Source: JBBTVI01 sp038063315 (GTDB lineage: Bacteria > Patescibacteriota > Minisyncoccia > Sungbacterales > HO2-52-23). Taken from it: 22,200 bases of DNA. Below, piece after piece: positions 1-6,885 of this stretch. Position numbers and translations under genes: made by a program. Each line of letters begins with the position of its first letter. Position 1 is the first letter of the stretch. The notes under the pieces were generated by a model. That model ran no database searches, was not told where the DNA came from, and saw nothing but the letters and a program-made list of their open reading frames with translations. The stretch spans positions 1-22,200 of the forward strand of contig JBBTVI010000009.1 of the NCBI GenBank assembly GCA_038063315.1. The letters run 5' to 3'.

Positions 1-2215
1 GCAGAGCGCCCGGAGTTGACGTACTGATTCCAAGACGATTGTTCGTATCATCAAAGGTGAAGTTCGCGGCTCCCGCGAAGGATCCCCCGTTATTGTATTG
101 AATTTGACTATCTGATCCACCAGGGATTCCTCCTCCGGTTCCCGCGCATGAACCACTGGGGAGTTCAAAACAACCTGATGTTATCCTGATTCCATTACCA
201 AAGGTTGATGTTGCGGTGGTTGATGCCACATTGAGAATACCGGCAAATGTGGTGGAGCCGATATCCGAGATAGTGAAGACAGATGTGGATGCTCTGTTGG
301 CAATGTTGACGATTGCTTTACCGGTGAGGGCAAGGTCATCCCAGACAGAGAAAGGAGCGTATGGAGAGGATGTTCCCACAGAGACCCGTCCTGATACGGT
401 GGAGGAGGCGTCAATGGAGAAGATCGGTGCTCCGGTTAATGATGTCGCAAAGGAGAGGGCGTTTGCGGCTGCGGGAATGGTTGAGGTTGAAGAGGAGGCA
501 TAAATTATGTTGACACCCGATAGCAGCATATTTCCGGCAGCCATAGAAAAAAGTGATCCCGGAGTTGTCGTTCCTAATCCTATTCTTTGTGTAGAGTTGA
601 TATAGACGAAGTTGGATGCGCCGCCAAACGAACCTCCATCGTTGTATTGTATTTGGGTGGTCGCGCCCCCCGGAGAGCCGCTGCCGCCACTAACACAGGT
701 TCCATTCACGGCAAAGCATCCGGAGGAGATATTAAACCCATTTGCTGCTGTCGATGTGGCGGATCCGGAAAGGACGAAGTGTCCGGCAACGCCCAGCGTC
801 CCTCCGGGAGATGTTGTGCCGATTCCGACGCGTCCGCCGTTTGTCGTATCTATTGTGAAAAGGGGCACAACGCCCGTACTCGAGGTTGCGATACTCCAGA
901 CATTGACGACGTTATTGGGGACTGTTGTAGTAGAGGAATTTCCGTGATCAATGCGGCCGACATTGAGTGTCAGCACGTCGCCCGCGCTATTGCCTAAAAC
1001 GGTATCACCGCGGACGGTTAAATTATTTTCAACAGTTGCGTTTGCAACCGTGATGCCACCGCTTGTAATATACAAACTTCCGTCATCTATCGTGATATCT
1101 CCCGAGCGAACACGTGCGCCGTTATAAATATCAATAGAATCTATTTGATCAATTCTTTGGGTCAGTTGGATCATCCCGCGATTTGCTCCGGTCTCGAGCG
1201 TGATGTTTGATAAAAGCCGCCGGACATCATTGATGTTTTGTTCTAACGCCGTCAGCATTGCTTGTACTGTGTGGCGTGCATCGTCTAAAATGCTTAATCG
1301 TATGTTTCCAGCGTCTGCCGGAACAAGCACTTCTTTTCTGTCTATAACTTCTTTGACTTGAGTTATTTCCGTAACCTGTCGCACCTCATTGGTGACAACG
1401 CGTTCTTTAACTTGCTGGAATGGCGCTGGCGGAGGAGGAACGATAATTTTTTGTGTCACCGGGCCTCCGTATCGGCGGCGCACAACCCAGATATTGCTAT
1501 CCGGGTCACAGTCGCCGAAGAAAACATTGCAGAAAACATCTCCGAGCGCATTGACTATATTTTTTGCGCCGATATTCTCTACGATGCGTTCACTTGGGCG
1601 CGAAAAGAACCCGGACAGAAGACCCGCCTCGTTGCCGATCGCGTTGTACTGGTTGGGGGTAATCCGGCCGAACAGTGTGGCAATTTGCCGAAGCGAATGT
1701 TTTGGATTCGCAAGCACGCTGACGGAGAATAGGAATAGTACAATGGCAATGGCTAAAAATACGGGAATAATGGGTGTTCGAGCCAGGGCAAAATGTTCTC
1801 TCCAGTATTTTCGAGATGAAGATGATGTTGGGGGAGCGGTTTGGGTTATCTCAAGCTGCTCGGCCGCAAGAGTGATATTTGGCACGCGTGCCGCTTCAAT
1901 TTTGTCCTTTGAACTTGGATTTACATCCGAATCGGACTTAGATTGCGGTGCGACCGCAGAAATCGGAGATGCTGCCACATTGGAGATAATGGGCTGAACC
2001 TGTATGTGTCGTTCTCTCGCGTTACGCGTATTGTGGCTCAAAAAATATTCATCGAGCCATGCGTCGGTTGTTACCCAGTTGCGGCCGAGCTTTATCCCGT
2101 GCAGCTGTTTTTTAAATATCAAAAAGCGGAGGTAGTCGCGGCTAACTCCGCGCTGGCGAGCCGCGTCAAAGAGAGATAAAAATTTTTCGCTGCCCGGCAA
2201 AAATTTAGGAGGCAT
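1..2215 (-). CDS. Surface repeat protein with N-terminal helix-turn-helix and one membrane segment (partial, C-terminus outside window)
   Basis: An uninterrupted minus-strand frame of 738 codons runs from the ATG at 2213-2215 to the left edge; I checked every codon for stops. Residues about 12-58 resemble an excisionase/MerR-type helix-turn-helix (…GVSRDYLRFLI…, …GIKLGRNWVTTDAWLDEY). A polar linker follows, then one hydrophobic segment at about 148-172 (PIIPVFLAIAIVLFLFSVSV). Residues about 300-370 look helical or coiled-coil. From about 375 the protein is rich in Ser/Thr/Gly and beta-prone. Repeats include IQYNDGGSFGGASNF (about 523), IQYNNGGSFAGAANF (about 705), RVGIGTTSP, RIGLGTTTP and RLGISTSTP, and the Cys pairs GCFAVNGTC and GCFELPSGSC. 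Such repeats are typical of patescibacterial tail-fibre-like surface proteins, which often end in a peptidase S74 or similar domain; that part is not visible. Likely topology: cytoplasmic HTH and external fibre. No Shine-Dalgarno sequence precedes the ATG, and an in-frame stop at 2231-2233 leaves no other ATG. Function as adhesin or fibre is inferred. Confidence 0.85.
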   Translation of the reverse strand, partial: MPPKFLPGSEKFLSLFDAARQRGVSRDYLRFLIFKKQLHGIKLGRNWVTTDAWLDEYFLSHNTRNARERHIQVQPIISNVAASPISAVAPQSKSDSDVNPSSKDKIEAARVPNITLAAEQLEITQTAPPTSSSSRKYWREHFALARTPIIPVFLAIAIVLFLFSVSVLANPKHSLRQIATLFGRITPNQYNAIGNEAGLLSGFFSRPSERIVENIGAKNIVNALGDVFCNVFFGDCDPDSNIWVVRRRYGGPVTQKIIVPPPPAPFQQVKERVVTNEVRQVTEITQVKEVIDRKEVLVPADAGNIRLSILDDARHTVQAMLTALEQNINDVRRLLSNITLETGANRGMIQLTQRIDQIDSIDIYNGARVRSGDITIDDGSLYITSGGITVANATVENNLTVRGDTVLGNSAGDVLTLNVGRIDHGNSSTTTVPNNVVNVWSIATSSTGVVPLFTIDTTNGGRVGIGTTSPGGTLGVAGHFVLSGSATSTAANGFNISSGCFAVNGTCVSGGSGSPGGATTQIQYNDGGSFGGASNFVYINSTQRIGLGTTTPGSLFSMAAGNMLLSGVNIIYASSSTSTIPAAANALSFATSLTGAPIFSIDASSTVSGRVSVGTSSPYAPFSVWDDLALTGKAIVNIANRASTSVFTISDIGSTTFAGILNVASTTATSTFGNGIRITSGCFELPSGSCAGTGGGIPGGSDSQIQYNNGGSFAGAANFTFDDTNNRLGISTSTPGAL

Positions 2216-2743
2216 ACAAAGGCAGAGATTGCGTTATATTGGCGAAATAAACGCTAATAAACGATAGCGTTTGTGTTGGAAAATCTGATTGGCAAATGGT
2301 AGAACGCAGGTATAAAATTTAGAGGTATTTGACGCATTTGGACTACCCATATAATATACCATCGGTTTTCCGCCAAAATATCTAAATTTAAATGCGTTTT
2401 GCTTGCACCTTGACGAGATAAAATCAATATGCCGCCTCAAAATTTTCTCGGATTTTTGATTGGCGGGATATAAACTTTGAAGAACAATATGTAATGTTAA
2501 AAAAATTCTATGTGGAATTATAATGTTTTATAATGTATTTATTTCTCATTGCCGCTATGTCTCTTGCGGAGGTGGTTCGGCTATTTTTCAGTTTGTTTGT
2601 GCCATTGTGCATTACTTTCTCTTGACAGGTTTTCAGGAGCACTTGATTAGTATGGTTCTTGCGTTAGATTATAGGCGGGGATAAACTCCGCTGAGAGGTC
2701 CAGATGGGTTAATCGGGTTATGTAATCATAATCTCGTCTTATC
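2216..2743. other. AT-rich intergenic region between divergent genes
   Basis: This 528-base gap separates the leftward surface-protein gene from rel. I see no convincing gene; the 68-codon minus frame at 2234-2440 has no start signal or recognisable sequence. Visible structure: a perfect 7-bp hairpin (AACGCTA/TAGCGTT, 2250-2271) close to the surface-protein start, two TATAAT boxes 10 bases apart (2519-2524, 2529-2534), a TTGACA (2622-2627) with no well-spaced -10, a hairpin GCGGGG-ATAAA-CTCCGC (2675-2691), and a small hairpin TTATG/CATAA (2718-2731) just before the rel ATG. Promoters for both genes should lie here, but I cannot assign them firmly. Confidence 0.6.
2250..2271. repeat. Inverted repeat upstream of the surface-protein gene (possible operator)
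   Basis: AACGCTA and TAGCGTT form a perfect 7-bp stem around an 8-base loop. It lies 35-57 bases upstream of the surface-protein ATG. A weak -10 candidate, TATAAC, lies between it and the start on the minus strand. The 15 bases at 2257-2271 recur inverted at 4509-4523, beyond rel. A protein-binding site is possible but unproven. Confidence 0.35.
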
Positions 2744-4480
2744 ATGGTTATTACATACGAAGCGTTTATCGCTTTATTAAAAAAACAAAATCGGCCTTTT
2801 GAGCACATCGGCCTTCTTGAGCAGTCCTACGCTTTTGCTGCGCGCGCGCATAAAACGCAGAAACGAAAATCCGGCGCTCCGTATATTGAGCACCCTCTGA
2901 CAACGGCCTACCGGCTCGCTGAATTGGAACTTGATCAGGATACGATTGCCGCCGCGCTTCTGCATGACGTCTGCGAGGATTCCGGTGTGGATCCCGCGAC
3001 AATCCGCGCGGAGTTTGGCGATGATGTCGCATTTTTAGTCGGCGGAGTCACGAAGCTGGATAAGATTAAATATCACGGTGTTCGCCGCCACGCGGAAAGT
3101 TTGCGGCGAATGTTTTTGGCTATCGGCGAAGATATGCGTATCGTGCTCATTAAATTATTCGATCGTCTTCACAATATGGAGACATTAAAGTATCTCCCGC
3201 CCGAGAAGCAAAAGCGCATTGCGGCCGAAACATTGGATATTTACGCGCCACTCGCCTACCGTCTTGGGATCGGTGAATTGTCGGGCAAGTTGGAGGACTT
3301 AGCATTCCCTTATGTATATCCCGATGAATATGCGTGGGTCGTGCGTACCGCAAAAAATGTTGTAGCCGAAAATGAACGCTATATTGAGCGTATTAAGCCG
3401 CAATTGACCGGTTTTCTTCAGCGAGAAAACGTGCCTTTCCTTGATATTTCCGCCCGCGCAAAACGCTATTACAGCATCTATAAAAAACTCTTGAAATATG
3501 ATATGGACATGGCCAAACTGACTGATTTGATTGCGTTACGCATCATTGTTCCGACGATTGAAGATTGCTATACAACGCTTGGCGTCATTCATAAAAGTTT
3601 GCCTCCTGTTCCGGGAAAAATAAAAGATTATATCGCATTGCCGAAGGCTAACGGGTATCGGTCGCTCCACACGACGGTCTTCGGTCCGGATCAGCAGTAC
3701 ATCGAAATACAGCTTCGGACGCCGGAAATGCACGAGGAAGCGGAACTCGGCATTGCCGCGTATTGGCACTACGCGGAAACAAAAAAAGAATCCGGCGGCC
3801 ACTATGTTGCGAGACGCCCGACATTCGTTGACCAGGAGAGATTTTCGTGGATACAGCAACTGCGTGAATGGCAAAAAGATTTTCAAAGCCCGAATGAATT
3901 TATTGAGTCCCTTAAAATTGATTTTTTTAAGGACCGCGTTTTCGCGTTGACGCCGAAGGGCGATGTTCTGGATCTTCCCGACGGCGGAACCCCCGTGGAC
4001 TTTGCGTACAAGATTCATACGGACATCGGACACGCAACAGTCGGAGCGAAGGTTAACGGTTCGATTGTACCGCTGCACTATCATATTAAAAACGGTGATG
4101 TGGTACAGATTCTCACGCAGAAAGGGAAGAATCCCTCGGCCGACTGGCTATCTTTTGCTAAGTCCCCAGAGACAAAGAAGAAGATTGCGGCTCATTTAGC
4201 TAAAAAACGGGGATCCGAGAGCGTGATGCGCGAAAAGACGGGTTATTCGGCAGAAGTACGGATAGCCGTTGATGATCGGACAGGGATACTTCGTGATATT
4301 TCCCATGTTTTCGCGCATCATCGGGTAAATATGACAGGAGTAACAACTGATCGGACAAACAGGCATTACCCTTTAGTCGTCATTCAGGCCCAATTTAAGG
4401 ACGCAGAACAGCTGGATAAGATCATTTTTCGTCTAATGGCGATCAAGGGAATTAAAGAGATTCACCATAGAGCGATATAA
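2744..4480 (+). CDS. rel: RelA/SpoT family (p)ppGpp synthetase/hydrolase, short form
   Basis: 578 residues. It makes and degrades the alarmone (p)ppGpp in the stringent response. The HD hydrolase domain (about 20-175) keeps H50 (YIEHP), H74-D75 (LLHDVCED), GVTKL and KLFDRLHNM. The synthetase domain (about 235-345) keeps RYYSIYKK, DLIALRIIV, KDYIALPKANGYRSLHTTV and the E321 region (IEIQLRTPEMHEEAE…AAYWHY). A TGS domain lies at about 395-455 (VFALTPKGDVLDLPDGGTPVDFAY) and an ACT domain at about 503-578. Full-length RSH enzymes run about 720-750 residues; here the zinc-finger/conserved-cysteine module between TGS and ACT is missing, leaving a short helical stretch. Both catalytic sites look intact, so I infer a bifunctional enzyme. 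The ATG at 2744 has no clear Shine-Dalgarno sequence. The gene stands alone and ends at a strong terminator. Confidence 0.95.
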   Translation: MVITYEAFIALLKKQNRPFEHIGLLEQSYAFAARAHKTQKRKSGAPYIEHPLTTAYRLAELELDQDTIAAALLHDVCEDSGVDPATIRAEFGDDVAFLVGGVTKLDKIKYHGVRRHAESLRRMFLAIGEDMRIVLIKLFDRLHNMETLKYLPPEKQKRIAAETLDIYAPLAYRLGIGELSGKLEDLAFPYVYPDEYAWVVRTAKNVVAENERYIERIKPQLTGFLQRENVPFLDISARAKRYYSIYKKLLKYDMDMAKLTDLIALRIIVPTIEDCYTTLGVIHKSLPPVPGKIKDYIALPKANGYRSLHTTVFGPDQQYIEIQLRTPEMHEEAELGIAAYWHYAETKKESGGHYVARRPTFVDQERFSWIQQLREWQKDFQSPNEFIESLKIDFFKDRVFALTPKGDVLDLPDGGTPVDFAYKIHTDIGHATVGAKVNGSIVPLHYHIKNGDVVQILTQKGKNPSADWLSFAKSPETKKKIAAHLAKKRGSESVMREKTGYSAEVRIAVDDRTGILRDISHVFAHHRVNMTGVTTDRTNRHYPLVVIQAQFKDAEQLDKIIFRLMAIKGIKEIHHRAI

Positions 4481-4557
4481 ATAGAAAATATCTGAATAAT
4501 TCATGCCCAACGCTATCGTTTATCTACCGTTTATTTTATTAGATCTTTATGGTTTAC

Positions 4558-4593
4558 GATAAAAATACGGCGTATTTACGCCGTATTTTTATC
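4558..4593. terminator. Bidirectional intrinsic terminator between rel and parB
   Basis: A perfect 15-bp stem (4558-4572 with 4579-4593) around the loop TATTTA. The GC core CGGCG/CGCCG is flanked by A5 on the left and T5 on the right, so it can end rel on the plus strand and the converging parB transcript on the minus strand. Confidence 0.85.
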
Positions 4594-4597
4594 TAAC

Positions 4598-4725
4598 AAA
4601 CTGTCTAAAAAGTCTCCTATCCGTCATTGCGAGCGACCCCGAGTCTGTCGAGGGGGCGCGCGGCAATCCAGGGCTTCTGGATTGCTTCGTCGTCTGACTC
4701 CTCGCAATGACTTTTTAGACGGTTT
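4598..4725. repeat. Palindromic dispersed repeat with terminal inverted repeats (family A, copy 1)
   Basis: The outer arms match at 16 of 17 bases (4598-4614 with 4709-4725; core GTCTAAAAAGTC/GACTTTTTAGAC). Inside them is a second 11-bp pair, GTCATTGCGAG (4623-4633) and CTCGCAATGAC (4701-4711). The right half is the exact reverse complement, over about 35 bases, of the element starting at 18173. CTAA lies just outside both ends, a weak hint of a target-site duplication. It looks like a MITE-like or REP-like non-coding element. Confidence 0.75.
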
Positions 4726-4753
4726 CTAAACAATATTCTTTGTCAAAAATCCT

Positions 4754-5731
4754 TTAAGCGATAGATAATTTCCGCAAAAGAAGCCGTAATTCTTCATCAG
4801 AATAGAACTCAACGACGATTTTCCCTCGTTTTCCTTGGCGGAGCATGATTACTTTTGTGCCAAGCCGTTCCTGGAGCTGTTCCTGAGCGACGCGTAATTC
4901 GGGATCCTGAGGAATTGCTGCTGAATTTTTCCTCGGAACAATTCTACCCACGAGTTGGCGTGCTTTATTTTCAGATGCGCGTACGGTCAATCCATCGGCC
5001 AAAATCGCCCGGTAGAGCTTAAATTGACCATCGGCATTATCATTTGCCATGAGGATCGCTCGTGCATGTCCTTCGCTGATTAAGCCAGTTTGCAGCGCAT
5101 TTTGAATTTCCTCGGGAAGCGCCAAAAGGCGAAGCGTATTGGTAACGGACTCACGGGATTTACCTATTTTTACCGCGATATCGCGTTGGACAAGCTTGAA
5201 TTCGTCCACCAGTTGTTTAAATGCCCGTGCGCGCTCGATGGGATTTAGATCCTCGCGCTGGACATTTTCAATTAGGGCGAGTTCTAATTTTATGCGCCCA
5301 TCCGGCATCCCACGGCGTATAATTGCGGGTATTTGTGATAATCCGGCCAGCGTTGCGGCTCGCCATCGGCGCTCTCCGGCGATCAATTCGTAGGACACTT
5401 CGATGCCCGTTGGCGCTTCCAGTTCATTTTTTGTCACAATGATTGGTTGGAGAACGCCATGTTCACGGATAGAATTGGAAAGATCGCGCAATGCGGATTC
5501 ATTGAATTCGCGACGTGGTTGGTAAGGATTTGGCTTGATTTTTTCTATATCAAGCCAAAAAACCGCGTCCCCGCGTCGTGGAGCTGAATAATCAACGGGA
5601 TCAGGCAGTGGCTTATCTCCGGTTTGCGAAAGAGATGCGGCGTCTATGATGTGTTGCCGTTCATTATTTTGGTCACTATCTTCCCTATTTGGTATGAGTG
5701 AGGCAAGTCCCTTTCCCAATGGTGAATTCAT
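4754..5731 (-). CDS. parB: ParB/Spo0J family chromosome-partitioning protein
   Basis: 325 residues. ParB binds parS sites, spreads along DNA as a CTP-dependent clamp and works with ParA to segregate the chromosome. The N-terminus MNSPLGKGLASLIP is the usual ParA-contact motif. The ParB/Srx domain (about 57-160) includes NPYQPR (68-73), LIAGERRWRAA (117-126; the CTP/arginine box) and LALIENVQREDLNPIE. A helix-turn-helix follows at about 182-203 (QRDIAVKIGKSRESVTNTLR). The C-terminal part (about 290-325) would be the dimerisation domain. It is downstream of parA on the same strand, with a 108-base gap largely filled by a dispersed repeat. No Shine-Dalgarno sequence precedes the ATG. I found no obvious copy of the common parS palindrome in the window. 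Confidence 0.95.
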   Translation of the reverse strand: MNSPLGKGLASLIPNREDSDQNNERQHIIDAASLSQTGDKPLPDPVDYSAPRRGDAVFWLDIEKIKPNPYQPRREFNESALRDLSNSIREHGVLQPIIVTKNELEAPTGIEVSYELIAGERRWRAATLAGLSQIPAIIRRGMPDGRIKLELALIENVQREDLNPIERARAFKQLVDEFKLVQRDIAVKIGKSRESVTNTLRLLALPEEIQNALQTGLISEGHARAILMANDNADGQFKLYRAILADGLTVRASENKARQLVGRIVPRKNSAAIPQDPELRVAQEQLQERLGTKVIMLRQGKRGKIVVEFYSDEELRLLLRKLSIA

Positions 5732-5784
5732 TTTAGTAAATTTTAGTATGCTTTATATAAATTTAGGATCATCGCCTATTATCG

Positions 5785-5864
5785 GTACTTCTCGACTCGC
5801 TTCGCTCGCTCGAAGAATACCTGTAGTGAGTCCGTCGAACTATTGTTCGAGCTTGTCGAGAACA
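5785..5864. repeat. Dispersed palindromic repeat overlapping the 3' end of parA
   Basis: The element is bounded by TTCTCGAC (5789-5796) and GTCGAGAA (5855-5862). It contains CGCTTCGCTCGCTCGAAG and the palindromic GTTCGAGCTTGTCGAGAAC. I recall similar sequences as repeats in patescibacterial genomes. It supplies the parA stop codon (5840-5842) and about the last seven residues, so it appears to have inserted into, and replaced, the original gene end. Confidence 0.65.
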
Positions 5865-6649
5865 GACAAATTTGTCGGTGTTTCGGACTCGCTGCGAAGC
5901 ACCTCTTCCGTCATTTGGCGATACGCTTTCGCGCCGTGACTGTACGGCGCGTATAAAATAATCGGTTTCCCGAAGGACGGGGCCTCGGCTAAACTGATAT
6001 TGCGGGGTATTCTGGTCTGAAAGACATTTCCGGTGAATTTCTCTCGAATTTCTTTTTCCACGGCCCGGTGCAAGCGTGACGTTCTGTCGTACATTGTGAG
6101 AAGAACTCCGAGAATTTCCACCCCGGCCTGTAAATTCGTGTTGAGCAGGTTAATTGTCGTGAGAATATCAGCCAGTCCTTCGAGCGCATAATATTCGCAT
6201 TGCGCCGGAATAATGATTTTATGAGACGCTATCAGGGCGTTGATAGTGAGAATTCCCAAACTGGGGGGAGAATCAATGACGATAAAATCATATTGTCCGG
6301 CCAGTGTTTCCAGCGCTTCTTTTAGTTTATACTCGCGCCGGTGCATGTCAATCAATTCAATATTGGCGCCCGCAAGCGCCGGAGTGGCGGGGAGAAGGTC
6401 AAGCAACCGAATGGCTGTGGGGTGCACGATATCGTTGATATTCGCGCGTCCGATCAAAACGTCATAGACGCTCGACGTGAGCGTCCGGGGATCAATACCG
6501 ATGCCCGATGTCGTATTGGCCTGCGGATCAAAGTCCACCAGCAATGTTTTTTTGCCGAATGCCGCGAGGAATGCAGCAAGATTCTGCGCGGTGGTGCTCT
6601 TCCCTACCCCACCCTTTTGATTGCAAAGCGTAATGATGCGCGTATTCAT
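5840..6649 (-). CDS. parA: ParA/Soj family chromosome-partitioning ATPase
   Basis: 269 residues from the ATG at 6647-6649. ParA ATPases form an ATP-dependent gradient on the nucleoid that moves ParB-parS complexes. The deviant Walker A motif KGGVGKST is at residues 12-19, Walker A' is DFDPQAN (39-45), and Walker B is FIVIDSPPSLG with D126. I chose this start because family members begin a few residues before KGGVGKS and because a good promoter ends 9 bases upstream; the frame can be extended 30 codons further, but without homology. The C-terminal …SVLDKLEQ-stop comes from a dispersed palindromic repeat and is probably not ancestral. It is first in a parA-parB pair and divergent from the tRNA-Leu locus. 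Confidence 0.96.
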   Translation of the reverse strand: MNTRIITLCNQKGGVGKSTTAQNLAAFLAAFGKKTLLVDFDPQANTTSGIGIDPRTLTSSVYDVLIGRANINDIVHPTAIRLLDLLPATPALAGANIELIDMHRREYKLKEALETLAGQYDFIVIDSPPSLGILTINALIASHKIIIPAQCEYYALEGLADILTTINLLNTNLQAGVEILGVLLTMYDRTSRLHRAVEKEIREKFTGNVFQTRIPRNISLAEAPSFGKPIILYAPYSHGAKAYRQMTEEVLRSESETPTNLSVLDKLEQ

Positions 6650-6658
6650 GTCTCTTTT

Positions 6659-6687
6659 ATCATAGCGTACCGTCCCGCAATGTACAA
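6659..6687 (-). promoter_or_regulatory. Sigma-70-type promoter for parA
   Basis: On the minus strand TTGTAC (-35, 6682-6687) is separated by 17 bases from TATGAT (-10, 6659-6664). The -10 box ends 9 bases before the parA ATG, so the transcript would have almost no leader. The intervening AAAAGAGAC may give weak ribosome contact. Confidence 0.6.
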
Positions 6688-6695
6688 TTTTCGCG

Positions 6696-6724
6696 TTGCA
6701 ATCAACTATAAAATCTTCTATGAT
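6696..6724 (+). promoter_or_regulatory. Sigma-70-type promoter for the nested tRNA-Leu locus
   Basis: TTGCAA (-35, 6696-6701) lies 17 bases before TATGAT (-10, 6719-6724). Transcription would start near 6731, about 10 bases before the outer tRNA 5' end at 6741. It is divergent from the parA promoter, with the two -35 boxes 8 bases apart. Confidence 0.6.
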
Positions 6725-6766
6725 GCGGGGTAGAAGCATCGGGCGAGTGGCGGAATGGCGGATTTA

Positions 6767-6885
6767 CCCCGCACTAATTTTGCCGGAGTGGTGGAATGGC
6801 AGACACGCATGACTCAAAATCATGTGGGCGCAAGCCCATGAGGGTTCGACTCCCTCCTCCGGCATAGGCAAAATTTAGTGTGGGG
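6767..6885 (+). repeat. Inverted repeats flanking the inner tRNA-Leu
   Basis: The left arm CCCCGCACTAATTTTGCC (6767-6784) pairs with the right arm GGCAAAATTTAGTGTGGGG (6867-6885), with one G-U pair and one bulged base. The left arm's last three bases are also the first three of the inner tRNA. In RNA the arms would form a helix of about 17-18 bp carrying the complete inner tRNA at its tip. The right arm ends exactly where the outer tRNA's D-stem resumes. Confidence 0.8.
6782..6864 (+). tRNA. tRNA-Leu (anticodon CAA)
   Basis: A complete 83-base class II tRNA that reads UUG codons. Acceptor GCCGGAG/CTCCGGC (7 of 7), D-arm GTG…CAC around GAATGGCAGA, anticodon stem CATGA/TCATG with loop CTCAAAA (anticodon 6815-6817), long variable arm GGGC-GCAA-GCCC, T-arm GAGGG-TTCGACT-CCCTC, discriminator A at 6864. 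CCA is not encoded, so it must be added after transcription. The gene sits entirely inside a 123-base insert in the D-loop of another tRNA-Leu with the same anticodon loop and an identical T-arm. Confidence 0.97.

Noticed and set aside
216..2179. Several plus-strand open frames of 78-202 codons in the first 2.2 kb
   Set aside because: They are antisense to one uninterrupted 738-codon minus frame with recognisable domains and repeats.
2234..2440. 68-codon minus-strand frame in the AT-rich gap
   Set aside because: No start signal, no recognisable sequence, and it overlaps the hairpin and probable promoter of the surface-protein gene.
2675..2731. Possible TPP riboswitch before rel (CTGAGA at 2691-2696 with GGTTAATC nearby)
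   Set aside because: The GAACCTGAT part and the second closing helix are missing, and rel has no link to thiamine. Only a plain hairpin is supported.
4754..6649. parS centromere site near parAB
   Set aside because: No copy of the common TGTTTCACGTGAAACA palindrome, or a close variant, was seen in or around the genes.
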